Program-made: the position numbers and the translations under genes
Part shown: positions 10,416 through 18,070 of the stretch, in pieces
Layout: each line of letters begins with the position of its first letter
How positions within the stretch are numbered: position 1 is the stretch's first letter
Notes under the pieces: model-generated
Database searches by the model: none
What the model was told of the DNA's origin: nothing
What the model saw: only the letters and a program-made list of their open reading frames with translations
Origin: Azospirillum lipoferum 4B
Lineage (GTDB): Bacteria; Pseudomonadota; Alphaproteobacteria; Azospirillales; Azospirillaceae
Direction: 5' to 3'
DNA length: 64,000 bases
Assembly: GCF_000283655.1 (NCBI RefSeq)
Contig: NC_016622.1
Coordinates: 1,376,501-1,440,500, forward strand

Positions 10416-10703
10416 ATGTCCGACATCGCCACCGCCGACGAGCTGCGCCGGCGCATCGCACGCGCCTCCGCCGGAATTGCGGCACTGGCCGGACGGGAGC
10501 CGGACAACAGCTGGCTGACCAGCATCCAGCGCCAGCTCGACTATGTGGACGGCGCGGCACGGGATGGCGCCAAGCGGCTGGACCGTGCCGCGGACCTGAA
10601 TTTCGGCCTGCTCGCCTCCCACTATGTCGACGACATCGACCCGGCGCTGGCGGCGGAGCTTCACGCCATCAGCGCCGCCACCCGCCGCCTGTTCGGCAGC
10701 TGA
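10416..10703 (+). CDS. Tsi6-like immunity protein
   Basis: A 95-residue, helical, cytosolic protein (no signal peptide). The stretch from residue 36 to 82 (SIQRQLDYVDGAARDGAKRL then DRAADLNFGLLA and DDIDPALAAEL) follows the pattern of Tsi6, the immunity protein of the Pseudomonas Tse6 NAD(P) glycohydrolase: QLxY, then LDR, a DLN-G-LA segment and a D-DP-L motif. It has a strong AGAGGAGG ribosome site 7 bases before its ATG. Its neighbour upstream has NADase-toxin landmarks, which supports a toxin-immunity pairing. Recognition is from recalled family pattern, not a search. Confidence 0.62.
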   Translation: MSDIATADELRRRIARASAGIAALAGREPDNSWLTSIQRQLDYVDGAARDGAKRLDRAADLNFGLLASHYVDDIDPALAAELHAISAATRRLFGS

Positions 10704-10809
10704 ACGCCATTTTGTGCTGGCGTTCCCGGCACCCCGCTTCGATGATCGCGCATCCGGACGGCACGGCCGAAACCGTGACCGCGAAGAATACCGACACGGG
10801 AGATGTGCG

Positions 10810-11349
10810 ATGGCGACGGACTCGACTGCCGGGCTGGCTCTGGTTTCCACCTTCTGCCCCGACCGGGTCGGGCTGGTCTCCGGCATCACAAGCCACCTGT
10901 TCGAACAGGGCATCAACCTGCGCGACGCCACCTTCGCCGCGCTCGGCACCGGTGCCGAGTTCTCCGCCGTCTGCGAGCTGCCCGCCGGGCTGACGGTGGG
11001 GGAGGTTCAGGCCAGCCTGTCATCCCTCCCTGTTCTGGCCGGCGCCGAGGTGAAGGTCACGCCCTTCGCCTTCGATCCCCAGCCGGGTCCGCAGGCCATG
11101 ATCACCCACCGGGTCGAGGTGTCGGGCGGCGACCAGCCGGGCCTCGTTGCCCGCCTGTCGGAGATCTTCACCCAGTTCGACGCCAATATCGTGCGGCTGG
11201 ATGCGCAGACCCTGCCCGACCGTGCCGGCGAACGCTATGTCCTGCGCTTCTCGGTGTCGATCCCGGCGGAGCGGGCGGAGGTCTGCCTGTCGGCGGCGGC
11301 GAATACCGCGGAGACGCTGGGGCTGACCTGCCGGACGGAGGGGGTTTGA
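10810..11349 (+). CDS. Tandem ACT-domain protein, GcvR-like
   Basis: A 179-residue protein made of two ACT domains (about residues 7-80 and 98-172), each beginning with the typical D-x-x-G-L pattern (CPDRVGLVSGITSHLFEQG and GDQPGLVARLSEIFTQFDAN). This is the architecture of GcvR, the glycine-cleavage regulator, and of related amino-acid-sensing ACT proteins. The ATG at 10810 is preceded by GGGAG at a good distance; longer in-frame starts would run into the preceding gene. No gcv genes are in the window, so the regulated target is unknown. Confidence 0.8.
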   Translation: MATDSTAGLALVSTFCPDRVGLVSGITSHLFEQGINLRDATFAALGTGAEFSAVCELPAGLTVGEVQASLSSLPVLAGAEVKVTPFAFDPQPGPQAMITHRVEVSGGDQPGLVARLSEIFTQFDANIVRLDAQTLPDRAGERYVLRFSVSIPAERAEVCLSAAANTAETLGLTCRTEGV

Positions 11350-11367
11350 GGGGGTTTCGGTTCAAAT

Positions 11368-11409
11368 GCCCCCACCCCATCCCTCCCCCGCTACGCGGGA
11401 GAGGGGGCA
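11368..11409. repeat. REP-like GC palindrome, copy 2
   Basis: Copy of the element at 6472, containing CCCTCCCCCGC-ta-CGCGGGAGAGGG with a GCCCCCACCCC arm. It is paired head-to-head with copy 3 about 40 bases away, forming a large inverted repeat between the convergent GcvR-like and gdx genes. Confidence 0.75.
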
Positions 11410-11448
11410 GGAAGCTTGTTAAAGTAGTTTAACGCGAAGCGGCGGAGT

Positions 11449-11489
11449 TCCCTCTCCCGCGTGAGCGGGGGAGGGTTAGGGTGGGGGCA
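11449..11489. repeat. REP-like GC palindrome, copy 3 (inverted)
   Basis: Inverted copy: CCCTCTCCCGCG-tga-GCGGGGGAGGG followed by TTAGGGTGGGGGC. Its reverse complement matches copy 2 over about 38 of 41 positions by eye. The pair could fold into one long stem and act as a bidirectional terminator for the convergent flanking genes. Confidence 0.75.
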
Positions 11490-11501
11490 TTCAGAGACCA
11501 C

Positions 11502-11819
11502 TCACCCATGCAGAACCTTCAGCCCCACGATCCCGCCGACGATCGCCGCGATGCACAGCAGCCGCAGCGCCCCGGCGGGTTCGCCGAACAGCCACATCCC
11601 CAGCACCGCGGTGCCGACCGTGCCGATCCCGGTCCACACCGCGTAAGCCGTGCCCAGCGGCAGAGTCTTCAATGCAACCCCCAGCAGCAGGATGCTCGCC
11701 AGCATCGCCGCGGCGGTCAGCACGCTCGGGACCAGACGGGTGAAGCCCTCGGTGTATTTCAGGCCGACGGCCCAACCGATTTCGAACAGGCCGGCGAAGA
11801 ACAGCGTGACCCACGCCAT
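11502..11819 (-). CDS. gdx: Guanidinium exporter Gdx (SMR family, SugE type)
   Basis: A 105-residue four-helix small multidrug resistance protein. The sequence follows the SugE/Gdx subtype closely: [20 protein letters not shown] with the essential E13 and W16, [17 protein letters not shown], and a GLKVL end. Gdx exports guanidinium in exchange for protons. The assignment as Gdx rather than a broad drug pump is strongly supported by the guanidine-II riboswitch in its leader. The ATG at 11819 follows a GGAGG site that is itself inside a small palindrome. Confidence 0.95.
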   Translation of the reverse strand: MAWVTLFFAGLFEIGWAVGLKYTEGFTRLVPSVLTAAAMLASILLLGVALKTLPLGTAYAVWTGIGTVGTAVLGMWLFGEPAGALRLLCIAAIVGGIVGLKVLHG

Positions 11820-11834
11820 GACGGTACCTCCGTC
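11820..11834 (-). promoter_or_regulatory. gdx ribosome site inside a short palindrome
   Basis: Read on the minus strand, GACGG-aggta-CCGTC directly precedes the ATG and contains the GGAGG Shine-Dalgarno. The 5-bp stem could hide the ribosome site when the riboswitch is unbound, giving the expected translational control. Confidence 0.55.
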
Positions 11835-11841
11835 TTGGAAT

Positions 11842-11896
11842 GGCGGGGTCGTCCCCACCCGGTAACCCTCTGCTCATCGGCGGGGTCGTCCCCGCG
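11842..11896 (-). promoter_or_regulatory. Guanidine-II (mini-ykkC) riboswitch upstream of gdx
   Basis: On the minus strand there are two hairpins each closed by an ACGA tetraloop: GCGGGG-ACGA-CCCCGC (stem 11880-11885/11890-11895) and GGUGGGG-ACGA-CCCCGCC (stem 11853-11859/11842-11848, with one U-G pair), separated by about 20 bases. Twin ACGR-loop hairpins are the defining structure of the guanidine-II class, which binds guanidinium and turns on translation of exporters. It lies 23 bases before the gdx start codon. Confidence 0.93.
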
Positions 11897-12043
11897 GGCA
11901 ATTGGGCAGATAGGACATCCACCTCCGGCGGTCAAGCCAGGCGGCCGAGGTTGCATCGCGGCGTCTGCCCGTGCAGGATGGGGTTCCTGAATGGTTCCCC
12001 CTTCGCCGCTGGTGGCGCTGGGGGTTTTCGACGTTGGACAGCA

Positions 12044-12367
12044 ATGACCGAAAACGGCACCCCCCCGGCTTCCGAATCGCCGGCTCCCGAGAAGGCCGAA
12101 TCGCTTGAGAACCGGCGCAAGCGGCTGCGCTTCCGCTCCTGGCATCGCGGCACGCGCGAGATGGATCTGCTGATGGGCAGCTTCGCCGACGCCCATGTCG
12201 GCGAGTTCGACCATGCCATGCTCGACCGATTCGAAGCGCTGCTGGAGCTTGGCGACCCCGACCTCTACGACTGGATGTCGGGACGGGAGCCGGTTCCCGC
12301 CGAACATGACAGCGACGTGATGCACCTGTTGACGGCGTTCCGTTACACACCACGTCAAGGCTCCTGA
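12044..12367 (+). CDS. sdhE: FAD assembly factor SdhE (succinate dehydrogenase)
   Basis: A 107-residue protein with the SdhE core: ENRRKRLRFRSWHRGTREMD (contains the RGxxE-type motif RGTRE needed for covalent flavinylation of SdhA), then MLDRFEALLELGDPDLYDWM, matching the Sdh5/YgfY family. A 22-residue Ser/Pro/Glu-rich N-terminus precedes the core. It is divergent from gdx and followed on the same strand by mfd after 56 bases, an arrangement often seen in alphaproteobacteria. Length and motifs are normal. Confidence 0.95.
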   Translation: MTENGTPPASESPAPEKAESLENRRKRLRFRSWHRGTREMDLLMGSFADAHVGEFDHAMLDRFEALLELGDPDLYDWMSGREPVPAEHDSDVMHLLTAFRYTPRQGS

Positions 12368-12423
12368 CGGAGCCGCGTTCAAGGCTCTGTCAAAAGCACT
12401 TCCCTTCTCCGAGGCATCCTCCT

Positions 12424-15400
12424 TTGGTCAGTTACGATCTCCAGCCCGGCCGCGCCGGCCGTCTCCTGATCGGCGGCGCGCCCGAGGGTCATGACGCCCG
12501 CATCCTGGCGGAGCTTGCGCAGAAGGCCGGGGCCTATGGCCTGCTGCATGTGGCGCTGGACGACACGCGCTGCGCCCTGCTGGCGGAGGCGCTGGCCTTC
12601 TTCGCGCCGAAGCTGGAGGTGTTGACCTTCCCGGCCTGGGATTGCCTGCCCTACGACCGGGTGTCGCCGAACGGCGGCATCGTCGCCCGCCGCATCGACA
12701 CGCTGACCCGGCTGATCGCAAGGCGTGAGGCAGCGCCGAACCGCGACGGGCTGGCTCCGCTGATCGTGCTGTCCACCGTCAACGCCGTGGTGCAGAAGGT
12801 GCCCCCGCGCAGCGCCTTCAAGAACGCGGTGTTCTCGGCCAAGCTGCGCGACCGCATCGACCTGGAGAAGCTGCAACGCTACCTCGCCGGCAACGGCTAC
12901 ACCCGCGCCCAGACGGTGCGGGAGCCCGGCGAGTTCGCGGTGCGCGGCGGCATCGTCGACCTGTTCCCGCCCGGCACGGAGGAGCCTCTCCGCCTCGACC
13001 TGTTCGGCGATGAGCTGGAGGGGGTGCGCGCCTTCGATCCCATGACCCAGCGCACCACCGACAAGCGCGACAGTGTCGAACTGAAGCCGATGTCGGAGGT
13101 CTTCCTGGACGAGGCGGGGATCGCCCGTTTCCGCTCCGGCTACCGCGAGCTGTTCGGCGCGGTGACCGACGACGATCCGCTCTATGAGGCGATCTCCGCC
13201 GGCCGCAGCTATGGCGGGATGGAGCACTGGCTGCCGCTGTTCCACGAGAGCATGGACACGGTGCTGGATTACCTGCCGCGCGGCATCGTCAGCCTGGACC
13301 ATCAGGCAAACGAGTCGCGCGACGCCCGCATCGCGCAGGTGGTCGATTTCCATGCCTCGCGCGATTCGATGATGAGCATCGAAAAACGCACCGGGTCGCC
13401 GGTCTACAAGCCGGTGCCGGTCGCCTCGATGTTCATCGACGCCACCGGCTGGAACGCGCTGATGGCGGAGCGCGCGGTGGCGCAGCTGCAGATCTTCTCC
13501 ACGCCCCCCGGCATCAAGGGCACGGTGGATGCCGGCGGCAAGCGCGGCCACGACTTCGCGGAGGAGCGCAACCGCCCCGACGTGAACGTCTTCGACGCGG
13601 TGAAGGACCATATCCGCGCGCTGCGCGCCGACGGGCGCCGGGTGCTGATCGCGGGATATTCCGCCGGGTCGCGCGACCGCCTGTCCAACGTGCTGGCCGA
13701 CCACGGCATTCCGGGGCTGGAGCCGGCGGAGAGCATCGAGGATGTCCGCCGTTTCGACCGCGGCATCATCGGCACCATCGTGCTGGGGATGGAGCATGGC
13801 TTCACCTCCGCCGATCTCGCCGTCATCACCGAACAGGACATCCTCGGCGACCGTCTGGTCCGCCCGGCCAAGAAGAAGCGCAAGGCCGCCAACTTCATCG
13901 CCGAACATTCGGCCCTGCATGAGGGCGACATCGTCGTCCATATGGACCACGGCATCGGCCGCTATGACGGGCTGGAGACGCTGGAGGTCACCGGCGCCCC
14001 GCACGACTGCCTGCGCCTGATCTACGAAGGCGGCGACAAGCTCTATGTCCCGGTCGAGAACATCGAGGTGCTGTCGCGCTACGGATCCGAGGACGCCAAC
14101 GTCCAGCTCGACAAGCTGGGCGGCGCCGGCTGGCAGGGCCGCAAGGCGCGGGTCAAGAAGCGCCTGAAGGACATGGCCGAAGCCCTGCTGAAGATCGCGG
14201 CGGAGCGCATGCTGAAGAAGGCCGATCCGGTGCTGACGCCGGAAGGCGTCTATCAGGAATTCGCCGCCCGCTTCCCCTACCCCGAGACCGACGATCAGTT
14301 GAAGGCCATCGAGGACATCTTCACCGACCTCGGCAGCGGCCGGCCGATGGACCGGCTGGTCTGCGGCGACGTCGGCTTCGGCAAGACCGAAGTGGCCCTG
14401 CGCGCCGCCTTCATGGTGGCGATGAGCGGCAAGCAGGTCGCCGTCGTCGTGCCCACCACCCTGCTGGCCCGCCAGCATTTCAAGACCTTCTCCACCCGTT
14501 TCAACGGGCTGCCGGTGCGCGTCGTCCAGCTGTCGCGCATGGTCACCGCCCGCGAACAGACGCTGGTCAAGAAGGAACTGGCGGAGGGCACGGCCGACAT
14601 CGTCGTCGGCACCCATGCATTGCTCGCCAAGGGCCTGGACTTCAAGCGGCTCGGCATGGTCATCGTCGACGAGGAGCAGCATTTCGGCGTGAAGCAGAAG
14701 GAACGGCTGAAGGAGCTGCGCGCCGATATCCACGTTCTGACGCTGACCGCCACGCCGATCCCGCGCACCCTGCAGATGGCGCTGTCCGGCGTCCGCGAGC
14801 TGTCGCTGATCGCGACGCCGCCAGTGGACCGTCTGGCGGTGCGTACCTTCGTACTGCCCTACGACCCGGTGGTGATCCGCGAGGCGATCCTGCGCGAGCA
14901 TTATCGCGGCGGCCAGAGCTTCTACGTCTGCCCGCGCGTGGAGGATCTGGCGAAGGTCGCCGAGCGGGTGCGCGAACTGGTGCCGGAGGTCAAGATCGTC
15001 ACCGCCCACGGACAGATGGCGGCCAGCGAGCTGGAAGATGTGATGACCGCCTTCGACGAGGGCAAGTTCGAGGTTCTGCTCGCCACCAACATCATCGAAA
15101 GCGGCCTGGATATCCCCAACGCCAACACGCTGATCGTCCACCGCGCCGACCTGTTCGGGCTGGCCCAGCTCTACCAGATCCGCGGCCGTGTCGGCCGGTC
15201 GAAGAAGCGCGGCTACGCCTATCTCACCTATGCCCCCAACAAGCCGCTGAGCAGCACCGCCCAGCAGCGCCTGCACGTCATCGAGACGCTGGACAGCCTG
15301 GGCGCCGGCTTCCAGCTTGCCAGCCACGACATGGACATCCGCGGCGCCGGCAATCTGCTGGGCGAGGAACAGTCGGGTCAGGTGCGCGAGGTCGGCGTCG

Positions 15401-16077
15401 AGCTCTACCAGCAGATGCTGGAGGAGGCCGTCGCCAACGCCCGCGCGGCGATGCAGGAGGGGGCGGTCGCCGCTGCGGCGGCGCAGGAATGGGTGCCGCA
15501 GATTAACCTGGGCACGCCGGTGCTGATCCCGGAAAGCTACGTCCCCGACCTGACGGTGCGGCTGTCGCTCTACCGCCGCATCGCCGATCTGGTCGACCGG
15601 GCGGAGGTCGACGGCTTCGCCGCCGAACTGATCGACCGCTTCGGCAAGCTGCCGGAGGAGGTGGAAAACCTGCTGGACGTCGTCACCATCAAGCGCTGGT
15701 GCAAACAGGCCAACATCGACCGGGTCGATGCCGGGCCAAAGGGTCTGGTCCTGGCCTTCCACGACAATTTCTATGCCGAGCCGGCCAAACTGCTGACCTA
15801 CATCGCCCAGCACCTGACGCTGATGAAGCTGCGGCCCGACCACAAGCTGGTCTACAGCCGCGAATGGCCCGACCCGCAGGCCCGCGTGCGCAGCGTGCAG
15901 AAGCTGGTGAAGGATCTGGCGGAGATGGCGTCGGGCGGCGGCGTGCCGCGCGGCGAAACTCCGCCGCCGCCCCCTCCCCCGCCGCCGCTGCCACCGAAGC
16001 TGAGGCCGACCGGCGCCAAGATCGCGTCGCGCTTCGGCACGCCGTCCCGCTTCGGCCGTCCAACCGGGCGGCGCTGA
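12424..16077 (+). CDS. mfd: Transcription-repair coupling factor Mfd
   Basis: A 1217-residue DNA translocase that removes stalled RNA polymerase and recruits UvrA. Order of parts: UvrB-like N-terminal module (about 1-350), the RNA-polymerase-interacting CarD-like domain (about 495-570, EGDIVVHMDHGIGRYDGLE), the SF2 helicase with Walker A GDVGFGKTEVALRAAF (near 650) and DEEQHFGVKQKERLK (near 748), and the TRCF C-terminal domain. The start appears to be a TTG at 12424, since no in-frame ATG exists upstream. The C-terminus (about 1177-1217) is unusual: a nine-proline run followed by a basic Arg-rich tail. Confidence 0.97.
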   Translation: MVSYDLQPGRAGRLLIGGAPEGHDARILAELAQKAGAYGLLHVALDDTRCALLAEALAFFAPKLEVLTFPAWDCLPYDRVSPNGGIVARRIDTLTRLIARREAAPNRDGLAPLIVLSTVNAVVQKVPPRSAFKNAVFSAKLRDRIDLEKLQRYLAGNGYTRAQTVREPGEFAVRGGIVDLFPPGTEEPLRLDLFGDELEGVRAFDPMTQRTTDKRDSVELKPMSEVFLDEAGIARFRSGYRELFGAVTDDDPLYEAISAGRSYGGMEHWLPLFHESMDTVLDYLPRGIVSLDHQANESRDARIAQVVDFHASRDSMMSIEKRTGSPVYKPVPVASMFIDATGWNALMAERAVAQLQIFSTPPGIKGTVDAGGKRGHDFAEERNRPDVNVFDAVKDHIRALRADGRRVLIAGYSAGSRDRLSNVLADHGIPGLEPAESIEDVRRFDRGIIGTIVLGMEHGFTSADLAVITEQDILGDRLVRPAKKKRKAANFIAEHSALHEGDIVVHMDHGIGRYDGLETLEVTGAPHDCLRLIYEGGDKLYVPVENIEVLSRYGSEDANVQLDKLGGAGWQGRKARVKKRLKDMAEALLKIAAERMLKKADPVLTPEGVYQEFAARFPYPETDDQLKAIEDIFTDLGSGRPMDRLVCGDVGFGKTEVALRAAFMVAMSGKQVAVVVPTTLLARQHFKTFSTRFNGLPVRVVQLSRMVTAREQTLVKKELAEGTADIVVGTHALLAKGLDFKRLGMVIVDEEQHFGVKQKERLKELRADIHVLTLTATPIPRTLQMALSGVRELSLIATPPVDRLAVRTFVLPYDPVVIREAILREHYRGGQSFYVCPRVEDLAKVAERVRELVPEVKIVTAHGQMAASELEDVMTAFDEGKFEVLLATNIIESGLDIPNANTLIVHRADLFGLAQLYQIRGRVGRSKKRGYAYLTYAPNKPLSSTAQQRLHVIETLDSLGAGFQLASHDMDIRGAGNLLGEEQSGQVREVGVELYQQMLEEAVANARAAMQEGAVAAAAAQEWVPQINLGTPVLIPESYVPDLTVRLSLYRRIADLVDRAEVDGFAAELIDRFGKLPEEVENLLDVVTIKRWCKQANIDRVDAGPKGLVLAFHDNFYAEPAKLLTYIAQHLTLMKLRPDHKLVYSREWPDPQARVRSVQKLVKDLAEMASGGGVPRGETPPPPPPPPPLPPKLRPTGAKIASRFGTPSRFGRPTGRR

Positions 16078-16078
16078 G

Positions 16079-17032
16079 ATGACCGACCTGAGCCGCAATG
16101 CGTCGCTCGCCCGCCGGCTGGCGCGCGGCGACCGGCGGTCGGTGGGCGACGCGCCCTCCGTCGCCGACGAGGTATCGGCCGACCGCGGCAAGTTGGCGGA
16201 ACTGGTCGGCTGCCTGTTCGACCAGGATGCCAGCGTGCGCATGCGCGCCGCCGACGCGCTGGAACGGGTGTCGCGCGGCAATCCCGGCTGGCTCGATCCG
16301 TATGTCGACCATCTGCTGACCGACGCCGTCGCCATCGAGCAGGCGGAGGTGCGCTGGCACATCGCCCAGATCGTTCCCCGCCTGACCATGGACGACGCAC
16401 AGCGCCACCGCGCCGCCGTCCTGCTGGCGGACTGGTTCGAGAACAGCCCCAGCCGCATCGTCCAGACCAGCGCGCTGCAGGCCGTGGTGGATCTGGCCGA
16501 ATCGGACGCCGATCTGCGCGCCACCTCGGCCGAGATGCTCGGCCGCGCGATGCGCTCCGGCGTGCCGTCGCTGGCCGCCCGCGCCCGGCGCATCCTGAAG
16601 CCTTTCGAGGTGGACGAGGCGACATTGACAGCGGCATTGGTGCGGGAGCAGAGCGGCCTGACCCTGTCCGTGCTGCCCGACCGTCTGGCGGTGGCGCAGT
16701 TGCCGTCCGGCAGCGGCCTGCCCGACTGGCTGGACTGGACCGACCCGCTGGTCGGCGCCACCCGCACCGGCGAGGAACTGTCGATCCTCTGCCGCGAGGA
16801 CCGCGTGCCCGACGGGGTGAAGGCCGAGCGCGGCTGGCGCGCCTTCCGGGTGGAAGGCGTCCTCGATTTCTCGCTGTTCGGCATCCTGGCCCGCATCGCG
16901 GTTCCGCTGGCCCAGGCCCATGTGCCGATCTTCGCGATCTCCACCTACAACACCGATTACGTGCTGGTCCGCGCCGACGATTTGGATAAGGCGGCGGACG
17001 TGCTGTCGCTGAGCTGCACGGTCAAGCGATAG
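16079..17032 (+). CDS. HEAT-repeat and CASTOR-type ACT domain fusion protein
   Basis: A 317-residue protein in two parts. Residues about 35-178 are helical HEAT-like repeats (e.g. DQDASVRMRAADALERVSRG and SRIVQTSALQAVVDLAESD). Residues about 195-317 match the stand-alone CASTOR-type ACT domain proteins: LTLSVLPDRLAVAQLPSG, RTGEELSILCREDRVPDGVK, VEGVLDFSLFGILARIAVPL and FAISTYNTDYVLVRADDL. No start codon or frame break lies at the junction, so it is one gene. Its ATG follows the mfd stop by one base, pointing to co-translation with mfd. Function is unknown; the ACT half suggests small-molecule sensing and the HEAT half protein binding. Confidence 0.8.
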   Translation: MTDLSRNASLARRLARGDRRSVGDAPSVADEVSADRGKLAELVGCLFDQDASVRMRAADALERVSRGNPGWLDPYVDHLLTDAVAIEQAEVRWHIAQIVPRLTMDDAQRHRAAVLLADWFENSPSRIVQTSALQAVVDLAESDADLRATSAEMLGRAMRSGVPSLAARARRILKPFEVDEATLTAALVREQSGLTLSVLPDRLAVAQLPSGSGLPDWLDWTDPLVGATRTGEELSILCREDRVPDGVKAERGWRAFRVEGVLDFSLFGILARIAVPLAQAHVPIFAISTYNTDYVLVRADDLDKAADVLSLSCTVKR

Positions 17033-17077
17033 CAGGGTGCGACTGCGCGTCGCATACCGCGGCCTTGGTTGCGCCTG

Positions 17078-17112
17078 AAAGTGAACGATGTTAAATTAAT
17101 GTCATTCACTTT
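17078..17112. promoter_or_regulatory. Long palindrome, probable TetR-family operator
   Basis: A 35-base near-perfect dyad: AAAGTGAACGATGTTA, then AAT, then TAATGTCATTCACTTT; 13 of 16 positions pair across the centre. It sits 14 bases before the first gene of an operon whose third gene encodes a TetR-type repressor, so autoregulation is likely. It is strikingly AT-rich compared with its surroundings. Confidence 0.7.
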
Positions 17113-17126
17113 TACGGAGGTCCGAG

Positions 17127-17525
17127 ATGCCGGTTGAGTGCTCAGCCGCTTTCCACCGCCTGACATCGCTCGGCGCGTTGGCGGGTCTGACAGCGATGAA
17201 GTTGGTGATGCTCGGAAGCATGTTCAGCCGAACTCCACCCTTCCCGCCTCTTGAATTCGCACCGTTGTTTGCCGCCTCAATCGGGCTTGCCGCCTTGTGT
17301 GCCGCCTTGATCGTCGCGGGTTCGCGGTGGTTCGGGCCGGCCGCCGTCCTGCTCGCGCTGGAATCGTTGCTGTCATACGGCCCGCATAAGTTCTATCCGG
17401 GCGAATCGAGCTTCTTCGCCCAGACAGCCGCGGTTTATCCGGTGCTCGCCATCGGCACTCTGCTGATTGCCGTCTTTGCCGCAAGCGGCTGGGCGCTGTT
17501 CCATTCCATGGGAGGTGGAAAATGA
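17127..17525 (+). CDS. Small four-helix membrane protein, unknown function
   Basis: A 132-residue hydrophobic protein with about four predicted helices (near 13-30, 42-65, 70-87 and 103-127). I do not recognise a family; it resembles small integral membrane proteins co-transcribed with DUF1772 proteins. It starts with a good GGAGG ribosome site directly downstream of a palindromic operator and overlaps the next gene by 4 bases, so it is the first gene of a three-gene operon with a DUF1772 protein and a TetR regulator. Confidence 0.75.
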   Translation: MPVECSAAFHRLTSLGALAGLTAMKLVMLGSMFSRTPPFPPLEFAPLFAASIGLAALCAALIVAGSRWFGPAAVLLALESLLSYGPHKFYPGESSFFAQTAAVYPVLAIGTLLIAVFAASGWALFHSMGGGK

Positions 17526-18070
17526 CCGCAGCCGAAGGGAAGAAAAGCGGTGCATGGCCGTTGCGCCTGGCAGCGACCTTGTGGGCCGGGGTTATGAGCG
17601 GATTCTTCTGGTCCTTCTCGACCGTCGTCATGCCGGGATTGGCATCGGCAAATCCTCAAACGGCGATGCAGGCGATGCAGTCCATCAACACCGCCGTCCA
17701 CAACGGCCTGTTCGCTGTCGGATTCTTCGGTATGCCGCTGATTTGCATCCTGGTGATCGGACATGCCGCCCGCATCCGCGACAAGGGCGCGCCCTGGGCA
17801 GTGGCCGGCGCTCTCTGCTACCTGCTCGGGACCTTCCTCGTTACCGTCATCGGCAATATCCCGATGAACCGGCGGCTGGCACCGCTCGACCCGCTGCTGC
17901 CGGAAAACGCAACGATGATTTCCGGCTTCATTCAAGACTGGACAATGCTGAACGATCTACGCACGGTAGCGGCCCTGGCAGCATTCCTGCTGCTGACGGT
18001 CAGTCTTTCATTGACCGATTCGCATATCGAATCGCAACAGGCAGTTCCCTATGGTCCGCCCGCGCAATGA
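17522..18070 (+). CDS. DUF1772 (anthrone oxygenase-like) membrane protein
   Basis: A 182-residue membrane protein with about four helices and the DUF1772 signatures: FSTVVMPGLASANPQTAMQA, the NIPMNRRLAPLDP motif and the DWTMLNDLRTVAALAAF segment (W and N/LRT conserved). The family includes fungal anthrone oxygenases, but most bacterial members have no assigned substrate. It overlaps its upstream neighbour by 4 bases and the tetR-like gene downstream by 20 bases, indicating tight co-translation. Confidence 0.85.
   Translation: MTAAEGKKSGAWPLRLAATLWAGVMSGFFWSFSTVVMPGLASANPQTAMQAMQSINTAVHNGLFAVGFFGMPLICILVIGHAARIRDKGAPWAVAGALCYLLGTFLVTVIGNIPMNRRLAPLDPLLPENATMISGFIQDWTMLNDLRTVAALAAFLLLTVSLSLTDSHIESQQAVPYGPPAQ

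Noticed and set aside
12379-16944. Long minus-strand frame (about 1500 codons) opposite mfd and the HEAT-ACT gene
   Set aside because: It mirrors the third-position GC bias of mfd. Its translation is His/Arg/Gln/Asp-rich, as antisense of coding sequence usually is, and shows no family motif.
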